Assembly: GCA_008477525.1 (NCBI GenBank)
Contig: SPDT01000006.1
Span: 3,809,501 to 3,873,500, forward strand
Length of the DNA: 64,000 bases
Source of the DNA: Hypomyces perniciosus
Taxonomy: Eukaryota; Ascomycota; Sordariomycetes; Hypocreales; Hypocreaceae
Direction of reading: 5' to 3'
Shown here: piece by piece, positions 1 to 11,719 of the stretch
How positions within the stretch are numbered: position 1 is the first letter of the stretch
Layout of the letters: every line of letters starts with the position of its first letter
Program-made: the position numbers and the translations under genes
Notes under the pieces: generated by a model
Database searches by the model: none
What the model was told of the DNA's origin: nothing
Seen by the model: only the letters and a program-made list of their open reading frames with translations

Positions 1-3000
1 TGCGGTTTTACCTAGACTCGATCATGTGTGAAAATGAAAAACTCATAAACACTCCTTCTATAAAGCAAAATGAGGATAATCTCTCACTAGTGAACCGGTG
101 GAGAGTCGTTCCTGATTTCACATCCCAAATGAGAGCGTTTTGAGGTCCCGATGCAGCGAGATATCTGTCTGAGCACCCAAAGCCCAAGAGCAAAGCCGGA
201 TACTGGAACTCGGTTGTATTTTTAAGAGAAACCATGTTATAGATCGATACTAGCCCATTCGCCAGACCAACAGCTAGGTGGTTCTTTCCACAGGTGATGC
301 TCATTACAATGTCTTCGTGCTGAACAGACATTAGACACTCATTCCACCCTGAATGTTGTTGACTGACGAAGGCGAGGCTCGGTTTTTGAGAGGAAATACT
401 TTGGTTAATAGCTGAATTGGGTGGGCAGTATGCTGGTAACACTTTATGAATAGCAGACGGACATTGTAGCAAGGGCTCACGAAACGTTGCAGACACCCGT
501 GAGATGTCCCTTGCCCAACGATTAAGCAACTCCAGGTCTCCATTTGTCCTTGTATGTTTAGAGCACTCTGCATACGAATCCAGATCAATAGCCGCTCGGA
601 AAACGTGATGGAGTTTACGTCTACGAGCGACGTTTTCGATCCAGTAGAGGACAGTGGTGTCTAGAAATCCCTTTAGAGCATAGAAAGGCTCGGAATCCTC
701 CACATCTGATTTGGATAGATGTTGGGAGAAGGAGTCTGCAGCATATGGAAAGGTGGATATGCCAGCGCTGGCAGATGTCATTTTGTCAGACCTCAGATTG
801 TCGCTCAGGTATGACAGGCAAAGCACTGCCATGCGCCCGTGACCCTTCGTTGGCGTGACTGCGAGATCCGAATTGAGGTCTTGTCGGAAAAGAAACTGCC
901 TTGCCGTCTTATGAACTATGTCGACCCTCTCTCTTTGGTCTATTGTCAAGAATTGACCGCAGGTTCCGACTATGACATGATGCATCTTATGTGGCGATAC
1001 CTTGAGATCCAAATGCACCGCACATCGAAGCTCCTCAACCGTCATCGGCCGAACAGCAAGCTTTACCCATGCGAGGATTGACTTTGCGAGTTTAGCTCGA
1101 CGCTTCTCTTTTTCAATGGATTTTAGGATTCTGGCGTACATTTCGGATAGATCAATGGGAGTTTCATCAAGCACCTCCTCAATGTCTTCATCAGTGAAGG
1201 CCGTTTCGAGTTCCTTCAAGACGAGGCGTATCCATAAGAACGAACCAGAAGATTTCTCGATAATCTTGGGGCCGATACCATTGGTCCGAAGGTGGCTAAG
1301 CCTAGAAAGTCCGGCCTCAACCACAGATCGCATGTCGGCAACTGTAATTAATGGTAAGCTTTCAAATAACGTCTTCGCGGAAACTGCATCTATCGACTCA
1401 CCAGTGTCTTCGGAGTTGATTGGCCGGACGAAAACACGCCGACCTAGCGAAGTGGTGCCGTTTTCAATTTCCGATGTTTTACGACTTGTAATAAAAACAC
1501 GAACTTCTGATGGAAGTTGTTCGAATATTTGAAGCATGTCTGAAGTGCGGAAGAATTCGTCCAGGCCATCAATAACCCAGAAGTGCGTTGACAAGGATTC
1601 GGTTTCGAATATGGCCTCGAGAAATAGCTTGCGCCAGACATATCTGTCGCTCTGACCAGTCCATGAAACGTTATCATCTTGCAACTGCAAAACTTTCTTC
1701 ATGATACTAGTGTCTTGAAGGGCCATTTGAAAGGCCAGACTCATTAGGAGAGGCGTCAGACTCTGACTTCCAATCTTTCCATTTTTGATGAAAAGGTAGC
1801 TACAGTGCATTGACTGGCTCTGCAAATGATCCACGACATGGCTGGAAATAATAGACTTCCCAACTCCTGGTAGGCCTAACAACCAATAGATGGGTGATGG
1901 TCCTGGATGGCGTAGCGCCCAGTTGCTGAAACTTGTGGCTTCAGTGACCCAGACACATGTTCCTGGATGTTTCGTTTCATGGAACATGGCCAGGTCATCT
2001 TTGAACGAATCGTCGACCCCAAGATAGGGCCCCAGTCGAGATTGCGCAACTATGCCAGGAGCTGGCGATAAAAGTTAGCCCGAGGGGCATCGACACAACT
2101 TAACCACGTACTTACAAGATTCTCTGATGATGCTGATGGCGCTAGATAGAGCGTTGCGCAGTTTTCTATAATTGTGATCTGATTGACTCTTGAACTTGCA
2201 AATACGCCGGTGATCTGCGTCCATAAAAGACACTTGTTCGTTGGTGTAGCCAAGTGTTGCAGATTGCTTGTCAACAACCAACGTATCAGAATAATCAGAC
2301 ATTGGTAAAGTCTCAAAAAAGGACCAGAGACGTAGGTCTGCGGCGAATTGACCAAATACATCATTCACCTCGATAACCGGGGCCGAATTAGCGACCAGGT
2401 CCTTGACGTAGGGCTTGGAAACTCCCGCGACTAACAGCAAGCTTCGTAGAACTTTGCCTAATTCGGATCCACGATGAGGAGTGGCTAGAAAGAAGATGGA
2501 GTGAAATCGACTTGCGAGGTCCGTGCAAGTAGAGTCTTGTCGTGCGAGGATGTACGTCTTCTTAGCCACACATCCGCCCATGCTGTGCCCGATCATGATG
2601 ATACTGGCCCGACTATGTTTGATGAGATGGTGATTTCTTATCTCCCCGAGGAGAGACTCTGCAAAATCGTGGACAGATAAGATACTCGGTGTTCGATGTC
2701 TCCAGTCCGCTTCGTAACCGTAAGAATGAACTCGAACATGCTTGAAGTCGGGGTCCACCGGCAACCAGTCCCGTGGCCAGCAATTCGCCGGGCCCGAGGA
2801 GTCTGTCCAGGTCTTGATGGAACTGCCTCCAAGCCCATGAATGAAGATCAACTCTGCCATGACTATATCATCTGGAGGATCGTACAAAGTGCCGAGCCCA
2901 AGCGGCCCTTTGTCCTTCTTGGGGACGTCCGCTGGGACATCCTCTTGGACATTGTTTGACCCACTCTTTTTCCATAGCTTCAGCCGGGAGAAAGATGCTG

Positions 3001-3212
3001 GCTTTACCAGGAGGCCATTCAGCAATGTGGACTTGCGGTTGGTCTGCTGAGAGGCGACGAGCTGTTGAGGCTCTGGCTGTCAGTGAGGCGGCCAGACGAG
3101 GTGTATGACGATTGGAGTTATGGCGGTGACTAACAGTGGATGCTGAGGCAAGGCTTGAAGTACCGGTAGTGGTGGTGAGTTTGCTGGCTGTTTGAGAAGT
3201 ACTAGCATCCAT
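1..3212 (-). CDS. NLR-like receptor: alpha/beta-hydrolase + NACHT + WD40 (C-terminus beyond window)
   Basis: Start ATG is at 3212-3210. Exons run 3212-3135, 3076-2116 and 2049-12; introns are 3134-3077 and 2115-2050. A donor (AG|GTAAAA) at position 11 indicates that the gene continues past the left edge. The visible product is about 1026 aa. Residues 1-90 are Ser/Thr-rich. Residues ~95-330 form an alpha/beta-hydrolase of the SesB/PGAP1-like class, with FIHGLGG and a nucleophile elbow GHSMGG near residue 189. NACHT follows, with Walker A GLPGVGKS (~405) and Walker B FWVIDGLDEF (~503). WD40-type strands (LANGLVSIYN, ALIWDVKSG) begin near residue 930. In fungi this architecture belongs to NLRs involved in non-self recognition and incompatibility; an immune role here is inference. 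The splice joining hydrolase to NACHT keeps frame exactly. It is divergently oriented to the CaM-kinase. Confidence 0.85.
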
Positions 3213-4662
3213 GTCTCGCAACCCGTACTGTCCGAAACGCACACACGACCACGTTGATCAATTATTCCAAAGGCCAAGGATTCAATTACAATATCTATCT
3301 GTGAAATAGGAATTCGACGAATACATATTCGGTGGGCGGTGCTACCTGCATGACATGGGCGGTTATTGATCCAATGTGTACTTCGTATCTACTCCGTATG
3401 GCCAGCCTGATTTGTCGAACGCTTGAGGATTGGGCAGCCAACAAGAATTCCCTTGCTCCACAGGATGCTTCCACTGTAATCTGGTGAATAAGCCCCCCGA
3501 AAACCGTTATTATTACTTATTCCAGGTACCTTTACATAGAGATGTAAGCACTCTGCAAGGGTGAAGCTTTATAAGATCATGGAGAGGTACGCCGTACAGA
3601 GTAGAGACCATTTAGCTCCTCCATATTCGCTCATTGCTGGTCACCAGCTGGAGTGTGGCTGAGGCCGTGTCACCACGGGAGCTACTTCGTAGAGGCCTCC
3701 ATGATGCCTTTTTTTGGGTAAAATCTGTATAGACCCATTTCAGAAGATCTGCGATGAGAATTCTGTTATTTCAATATCGAGATCAAATGCAATCAACAGA
3801 GGAGCGCTCCGTACGGAGTATTCCGTACTACGAAGCAGAAGGCCCAGAAAGAAGAATATGCCTTGACATCGGACAAGCCACAAGATTGAGACAGATGGAC
3901 GTTCATGTGGAGCCAGTGCAATTACGATTGCGCCTTTACGAGTACTCGTATATCAACTGGTGCAGCAAGGATCGGCGACAGCGCTTCTCACGCTGCCCGA
4001 CTTACATATCGTAACTTGAGGCTGCCTGGCTGAAGAACTATTGACATCTGCTACCCATCACGGGACTCCATCAAAGGCCACCAAAGATAGCCGGGCAGAA
4101 TCCGAGGCTCGTACGCAGAAACGATGTGATGTCGTACCACCAACAAGCCCAATGAAGTCGAATTTGGAACGTTGGGTCGCGAACTCAGCCACAGCCTTGG
4201 CATCTCGCGTCCATTGAGATGAAGCTTTGCAGTCTGGGTAATAATGCATGACGCTCTTGGGGACAAGAGAAACCCCCCCCGGCCATTATCAAACCAACCA
4301 ACCCACTCAGCTACAAGCCCCCCTGTGTCTTGCTGGCAGTCTTGCTGCGCACCACCAGACCAGACCATGGGGCCCGATGAGGGGCATGTGGATGTGGATG
4401 CCAGTTTAGGGGCAGCAACGGTGCCATATATTAATCTCAGCCGTCTCAAGTCTGTCTTTGATTCCCCCAACTCGGCGCTCCTGCGTGCTCCATCGTTGCC
4501 CGGTTGTGCGCGCTTGCTTCAACTTGCTTCTCGTGTCGTCTCGCTCCTCCATATTGCGAGACATATTCGTCCTCCGCGAGCTCGGAGCGAATCGATCGGT
4601 CCAATCCCGCTCCAATTTGCTTTCGTCCCATCTTTGCTGCAGATACCCCGCCATCAGACAAA
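3213..4662. other. Intergenic, shared upstream region of the NLR and the CaM-kinase
   Basis: A 1.45-kb stretch between two divergent starts. It contains several copies of the TACGGAGTA/TACTCCGTA motif (about 3389 and 3814-3830), a run of nine C at about 4271 and a CT-rich leader just before the kinase ATG. Overlapping short open frames on both strands at 4051-4666 have no recognisable domain and look like chance frames. No RNA gene was seen. Confidence 0.6.
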
Positions 4663-6204
<1,542 letters not shown>

Positions 6205-6815
6205 ATATCTCCAACCCTCTCTGAATGGTTGACATTTTTGGATTTTATTTTTTGGATATTATTTTACCTTCTTCGGCTTTGTTGGTTTCTGATTCTGGTC
6301 GGGACTCGACCTGGTTTAAGTCTATGGGTTGCTTCCCTGGCGGAGCTTCTTCAATCACTTGAGCATATTTAGGCAAAAGAGAAGGAAAAACTTGGACGGA
6401 GACGGAGATATCAACATCGATCGACAGGTCGATAGGGTTGCATCATTTTTATCTTGTCAATCTGATTCTGATTGTTATTAATAGTACTACCTAGGCATAT
6501 GACTATTCTAACTATCCATCTCTCTGCGTTACCATTCCAACTGTGAAGCCATGCATCATCCATTCGTGCGTGGTTCACATCAACCACGATGTAATTTACA
6601 GACCCTTCCTTATCCACCTTGATTCCCGTTCCCTTTTGCGGGTATAAAACCATTCTCCGTCCTATCCATATATACCTTGTTAAAAACCATGTGATAAACA
6701 AGACTTCCGGGCGCCCACGCTGACCCAAACGAAGAGAAAACAATAAAAGTGGCTTGAAAGCAATAAATGAAACCAGAAATCAAATACCCAAAACCCAAGA
6801 ATTAAAGCAATCAAC
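6205..6815. other. Intergenic, convergent 3' ends
   Basis: About 0.6 kb between the stop codons of two convergent genes. It is AT-richer than its surroundings and presumably holds both 3' UTRs and polyadenylation signals. No supported coding frame or RNA gene was seen. Confidence 0.6.
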
Positions 6816-8090
6816 TTAATCCATATCCGCCAAGGCACTCTCCCGGAGCGCCTCATATCGCTTGGCATCAAACCGCTGCCTCTTCCACCCACTCGCGCGC
6901 AACCGCTCAATCCGCGAACGCACCTCCAGGGCGCGCATCTCCTCGGTGAGCATCTGCGGCGGGCGCGGCTCCAGCGCGGTGGCGATGTCGCGGTCCAGCC
7001 AGGACATGTGGGAGGCGATTTGGCGCTGGAGACTGTTGAGGATGGTGCAGTAGTGGTGGATAGAGCGCGCGTGCAGGAAAGGATCGTGGTCCTCACTCTC
7101 TCGCATAGGTGTCAATATCGGGGAGGCGGAGGTGGTGGTGATGATGCTCGGCGTGGGCATCGGGAGGGCCGGCAGGGGCTTCTCCGTGTTTCGGAGAGAT
7201 GGCGGCTCCGGAGCAATGACGGGTTCGGGGGTTGGCTGGCGGCTGACGGTGAACCAGTCGTCGAATCCCAGAGTGGGAGAATCGGGCCGAATGACAGGCT
7301 CATAGACTGGAACGTCGCAGAATGCAACACGTTTCTTGCGTTTCGGGGCAGTGGAATTACGAGACTTCATGCACGAGTCCAGGGAGCTGAGTGACGGAGC
7401 AGGCGAGGACATTCTGGTGGAGGCCGTGGAGTAGGACATATCTGATCCGGCACGCGAGTGCAGGCTGGGAACGGGTGACAGGGCACGAAACGAGGGCCGG
7501 CGCATTGCGGCATCTTCCTCGGTGGCCAGGTCGGAGGCAATGCGGTAATGCTCACGGGCTTGAAGGAGGAGTTTGGTGCGGTAGGGGGACGTATGCTGTA
7601 GAGAGCGAACTTGCATCTCGATTGCGCTGGCGGCATAAAAGCGGAGATAGATGATATATGAGGTCTCGACCTTGTGCTATAGATTGAACACGGCTAGCGT
7701 TAGTGAAACGAGCGAGCATTGTGACGTTTGGTTTCGTGTGAGGTGAAACAAAAAGTACGAAACATGGGGGGTCTAAACGTCAAGACTTACCAAGTCGATC
7801 ACATTGTCCAGAATCTCATTGCATCGACCGTAGCATTGTCGGTATTTCCGGTTGACGTAGTCCCGCTTGACCTCGGCCAATGCCTTCTTCCATTCTGTTG
7901 TCGTCTCGGGGCGAGGCTTTGGCGTGATGAGAGGCTCTGGCGCGGGTATCGTGTGCTCGACAGGGACCTGTCTAAATAGCTGCTTGCGTGGTGGCGAATT
8001 CCAGCGGAACGGAAATTGTTCTTCTTCTGGGAAAAAGCTGGCCTTGGTCGGACTCGGCCGGCTGACAGGAAGGGGAATGAGACTCGGCAT
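6816..8090 (-). CDS. Conserved-looking protein of unknown function, 386 aa
   Basis: Two exons, 8090-7791 and 7676-6816, joined across a 114-bp GT-AG intron at a codon boundary. The start chosen is the ATG at 8090 (MPSLIPLPVSRPSP). The splice joins two halves of one helical segment: EVKRDYVNRKYRQCYGRCNE (~80) and then IIYLRFYAASAIEMQ through REHYRIASDLATEE (~107-150). The alternating Tyr/Cys/Ala pattern looks like TPR-style helical hairpins. Residues ~150-270 are low-complexity and Pro/Ser-rich with a KRKKRVAF basic patch. The last ~90 residues are again helical (LNSLQRQIASHMSWLD, then RSRIERLRASGWKRQRFD). I do not recognise a named family. The exact continuity of the helix through the splice argues that the gene is real. 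Confidence 0.75.
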
Positions 8091-8963
8091 TTTGCAAGTT
8101 GTGGTGTGGTGATGTCGAATTGTGTGGTGTTGATGAGAGCTGTCGTGCCGAAGGGATGTGAGCCCTTGCGTATGCCCTTGACTCGATAATGACAAATCGA
8201 CGACGGGTTTGTTCTTTCTCTGTACTCTGTACTCCGTACTCCGTATGGATAGATAGGATCAATATTTTTCAATCGGAGAGATATTTCTTGAGCGAGATCG
8301 AGCGGGCGGGAGAATGATATCCAGGGATATAAGAAGATCCCGACAGGGAGGTTGGCTATTGAAACCCCGGCCCCCGTGAGGGAGGTTAACAAAGTGAAAC
8401 GATGGTATAAGTGGATATGTGTTATATCCCGGGAATGAGGGATGCTGGGATACGACAACCTTAAAAAAGGGAGCGAATGATAAGATGTGAGTGGGTGAGA
8501 TATTAGTATGAATGGGTAAGATATTGTAGGAACGACGAAGGACCTGAGAAGGGAGCGAGCAGGATGAACAACCACCCATATAATAAGGGCTAGACGGGAA
8601 AGGAATGGCAAGACAAATCTGAGACCTCTCTCGTGAGTGTTTCTCTACTCAGCCTGACAAGGCCCGAGTCAGTCAGTCTTCTTTTTTAACCCGACGAAAA
8701 AAAAAGCCTGAGTGTCTAAGACAAAGCAAAGAGTCAAAGCCTGTCCCGAAAAGTCCGCACCAACTGAACTGCTTGGTTTCTGGGAAGACGTGCATCCGCG
8801 CTGTGGGAAAGACTTTTCTTCTTGCAGCTAACATCACATTACCCCCGTTATTGAGCCTCCACTTCCGAGGAGGCTTTTGGGAAAAAGCAATTTCAACTGC
8901 CGTCCTAAGTCGTACACAGCAAATTATTCACACTTCTAGTACGAAGTACTATTAGCACTACGA

Positions 8964-8979
8964 GTACTGCTAGCAGTAC
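8964..8979. repeat. Perfect 16-bp palindrome
   Basis: GTACTGCTAGCAGTAC is its own reverse complement. It is set in a 60-bp patch of TACGAAGTAC, CTACGAGTAC and CTACTACTAG words. The patch can fold into stacked hairpins. No gene lies within 800 bp. Confidence 0.8.
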
Positions 8980-10235
8980 TACTACTAGCATGATGGACGG
9001 AGTATTCATGCATCTTCCCAGCTCTGCAGTGCCAAAGCGGATAGCCAGGGGGCAGAGCCGGCGTCATCCAACGCCCTCCCCGTCCTTCGCCTCTTTTCCT
9101 GGGCTCTGCCCCCTGGTTCCGTTTCCGCGACACCCTTGTCCCCGGATATGCTGTCTGTTGAAAATTTTGTTCTGGAATAATATTTGCACCACGTCAATTG
9201 TTCGTTCTTTTTTATCAGGTGTGGTAAACGAAACGAAAGCGCGCATATTTTCGGAGACCCCGGGGTACTCCGTGCAAGATTAGAGAGGCGGCCTTCCGTG
9301 GGCCGTGCAGCCCAATATATCTGATCACCCACCATTAATACACAGATGATACACCAAAGAAAAGCATCTTGTTTTCAATGGAGGTCCCAACGTGCGTGCT
9401 CCTCTTCTGTGTGTGCGCTGCGCGTCGACCTGTGCAGTGCGCGTGTGCCACTTACATACTACAAGGGTGTCCCCTGGCCCCTGACCCCTGACTGATGATG
9501 GGAGTCTCTAGCCTCCCTCTAGAGGCTCTACGAGCACTCGTAAGCTCATTATTACGAGTAAGCTCGAAGAGTCAAGAATCGGGATTCAGACACAATGAAA
9601 CAGGGCGCACAAATATATGGGGTACGGTATATCATCATATTCCAATGGATAATGCTCATTGCCGCAGATGGCTCTCGTTGCTCTGGATAACTCTTTACTC
9701 CGCACTTCGTACACAGCTAGAGAAGCTCTTGATGCTCAAAGAATGGTATAATACCTAGTATTACCTAGTCGAGCAAGCGGGCCGGGTCTGATGGCCAGCC
9801 CGCGTCCGCGTCGCCTCCCAGTCGCTCCAATCACGAAGCAAGGAAACGCCCAGATGTCATGCAATACAACAGTCCCAGCCTCTATTCGCTCTAGCCTCTC
9901 TGCACGCTCTGCCGAAGTGCTACTCTGCTGCTCGAGGCCCATCCCAAATGATCAAAGCCTTCAGCCCTCTCTCTGTCTCTTTCTGCCCTCTCTTGAGTCT
10001 TCGCGTCCGCAGCCATTCCCAAAGGTCCAGCCAACCCTGCAGCGCACGAGCCGTGGAGTGAAACGGGTCACCCCTCTTCTCCCTCTATCTCTTGCTCTTG
10101 AGCCGGTGGCCGACCTCTTCCCGGATCTCGCCCCTTTTCGCTCTAACAATGTAACCTCGCTGTCCGTGCCTTTCACTGTATTCGACGACTGCCCAATATT
10201 ATTATTGCCATCCCGCACAAGAATAACCTTTCAAC

Positions 10236-10310
10236 ATGGGCGGGAATCTTGACCTCATTCCCTTGAATTGTACACCCCCAGTAATCATCACGATCAAGGG
10301 TGGTTCTTAA
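10236..10310 (+). other. 24-codon open frame after a pyrimidine-rich leader
   Basis: An ATG at 10236 (preceded by CAAC) opens a 24-codon frame starting MGGNLDLIPLNC and ending TAA at 10308-10310. The preceding ~340 bp are strongly CT-rich, as in transcribed fungal 5' leaders. It could be a small peptide, a first exon or chance. I know no homologue. Confidence 0.2.
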
Positions 10311-10483
10311 AAGTGAACACATAGAATGACACAATGCCATGCCACGAGGCTGTTTGATTCAAAACATGCCTCGCGCAAGAGCTTTCCTTCATTTTCCGGT
10401 TTCCCCGCTCAAGGATATTAAGACACCATCATTTAACGCGTTCCCCTCTCGGATCGAAGCATGAGCGGAGTTGTAATAGTAGT

Positions 10484-10514
10484 AGTAGTAGTATTACTAC
10501 TAAATACTACTACT
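10484..10514. repeat. TAG-triplet inverted repeat (hairpin)
   Basis: AGTAGTAGTATT at 10484-10495 and its exact reverse complement AATACTACTACT at 10503-10514 flank a 7-nt spacer. They sit inside a longer (TAG)n/(CTA)n tract that starts near 10476. Confidence 0.8.
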
Positions 10515-11319
10515 ACAGATACTACTCGTAGCCGTGGGAGACGGACGGGTTGGCTCCTCGGTACAATGTCAGCGAGTTGGACGGATGCGCGACTGCTCCG
10601 TGGTATGTAGCATTCGCATCGCCCGTTTGTCTCGCCTTTTGCTTTGCGGGTTGAGAGAGCTGTCGGTTTTAAGGGTTGTATGACTACGGAGTACTACTGC
10701 TACCTATCCAAGCAACTCGGAAACGCGATCCTCCTTCAAAGAAGGAAAAATGAACAGAAAAAAAGCGATACATCATAATGCCTCTTGGCTCTCGTTCTCA
10801 GCTCTTCGTCCATGATAGGTAGGTTTGGCCCAGTCGTCAAACTGACTCAGCGTAGTTCAGGGACCAACAATAAGGAACATGTGAAAAAAGCAAAGAAGAA
10901 AGGGCCCAATCGTGTGTATGTATCTGTCATTTCGTATTTGCCCGAACCAGAAAGCCACACGAAGCCATCATCTTCATCTGTAACATTTTGCGGCTGGCCA
11001 ACATGACAGACGACCAAGATGGTGTTAGTTCCAGAGCCAACACCAGGGCTAATGTTTGTCTCGTCTCCGTGATTGCGAGAAAACCTCCACTTGGTATGGA
11101 GCACATACATGTACGGATCATTTAGTATAAGGAGTCAAGACTGCCGTGTATGCAACTTGTATGCGCGATTCGTCACTGTCTGGTTTCTGTATGTAATGAG
11201 TTGTCAGTTCTCACAATCCCGCGTGTCATGCATTCCTGAATCGGGGAAGCCATTCACATGAATCTGGCACAACCAGCACAGCACCCCCATATAAGCTGGA
11301 ATAATAACAGCTCCCCTCA

Positions 11320-11422
11320 GCGAAGTAGCTCAGATCTGAGCGTGTTAAATCGCTTATAGGCGTAGAACGCGCGTCGACCGAATTGGTTACACAATACTTC
11401 CGATTCGAGTCGCCCGCTTCGC
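11320..11422 (+). ncRNA. tRNA-like element, possibly a degenerate or intron-bearing tRNA
   Basis: GCGAAGT at 11320-11326 can pair with GCTTCGC at 11416-11422 as a 7-bp acceptor-like stem. TAGCTCAG (A-box-like) begins at 11327 and gives a GCTC/GAGC D-type stem. GCGTGTT/AACGCGC forms an internal stem. GATTCGAGTC resembles a T-loop/B-box, and TTTTT, a Pol III terminator, follows one base after the acceptor stem. Against a normal tRNA: the D-loop lacks GG, the T-stem does not pair canonically, and the total length is 103 nt. A tRNA-derived pseudogene or SINE-like unit is as likely as a working tRNA; no anticodon is assigned. Confidence 0.35.
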
Positions 11423-11719
11423 TTTTTGGCAAGTGGATCATTCTCCCTCCGGAGAGGAGTTCGAGCCGTGGCTGTGTGCTGTGGTTTTTTTCTTTTTTCT
11501 TTGGTTTTCTTTTTTATTCCCAAGAGTACTCTTTGGTCATCAATGGTAATACTCGTAGATGACCATTTACGGAGTACTCCGTGTATGAATACATGCAAGT
11601 AGTCTTTGGCTTGCCAGTCATTGTCTGATGGGCGGGTTCACCTAGATGTGTGATCCTCAAAAAGTGCCCAAATGTCTGGGTCGGCTTCAACAAGTAGTAG
11701 ATTCAATCAATCTAATCCA

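Larger units (their letters stand above)
8091..11719. other. Long gene-free interval with palindromes, triplet repeats and a tRNA-like element
   Basis: This 3.6-kb interval has no protein gene I can support. It holds several motif copies (8228-8245, 8940-8950, 10683-10692, 11571-11583), a perfect 16-bp palindrome at 8964-8979 and a TAG/CTA triplet hairpin at 10484-10514. It also has a CT-rich stretch at about 9880-10220 ending in a 24-codon frame, and a tRNA-like element at 11320-11422. Open frames at 7799-8611 and 9791-10252 have the composition of non-coding CT-rich DNA. Confidence 0.55.

Noticed and set aside
4051..4470. 139-codon minus-strand frame and overlapping plus-strand frame in the kinase promoter
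   Set aside because: No domain, overlapping frames on both strands, composition of non-coding DNA.
7799..8611. 270-codon minus-strand frame
   Set aside because: Overlaps exon 1 of the 386-aa gene in another frame and is a run of Ser/Pro/His-rich low-complexity codons.
9791..10252. 153-codon plus-strand frame
   Set aside because: CT-rich leader-like DNA read as Ser/Leu/Pro; no domain.
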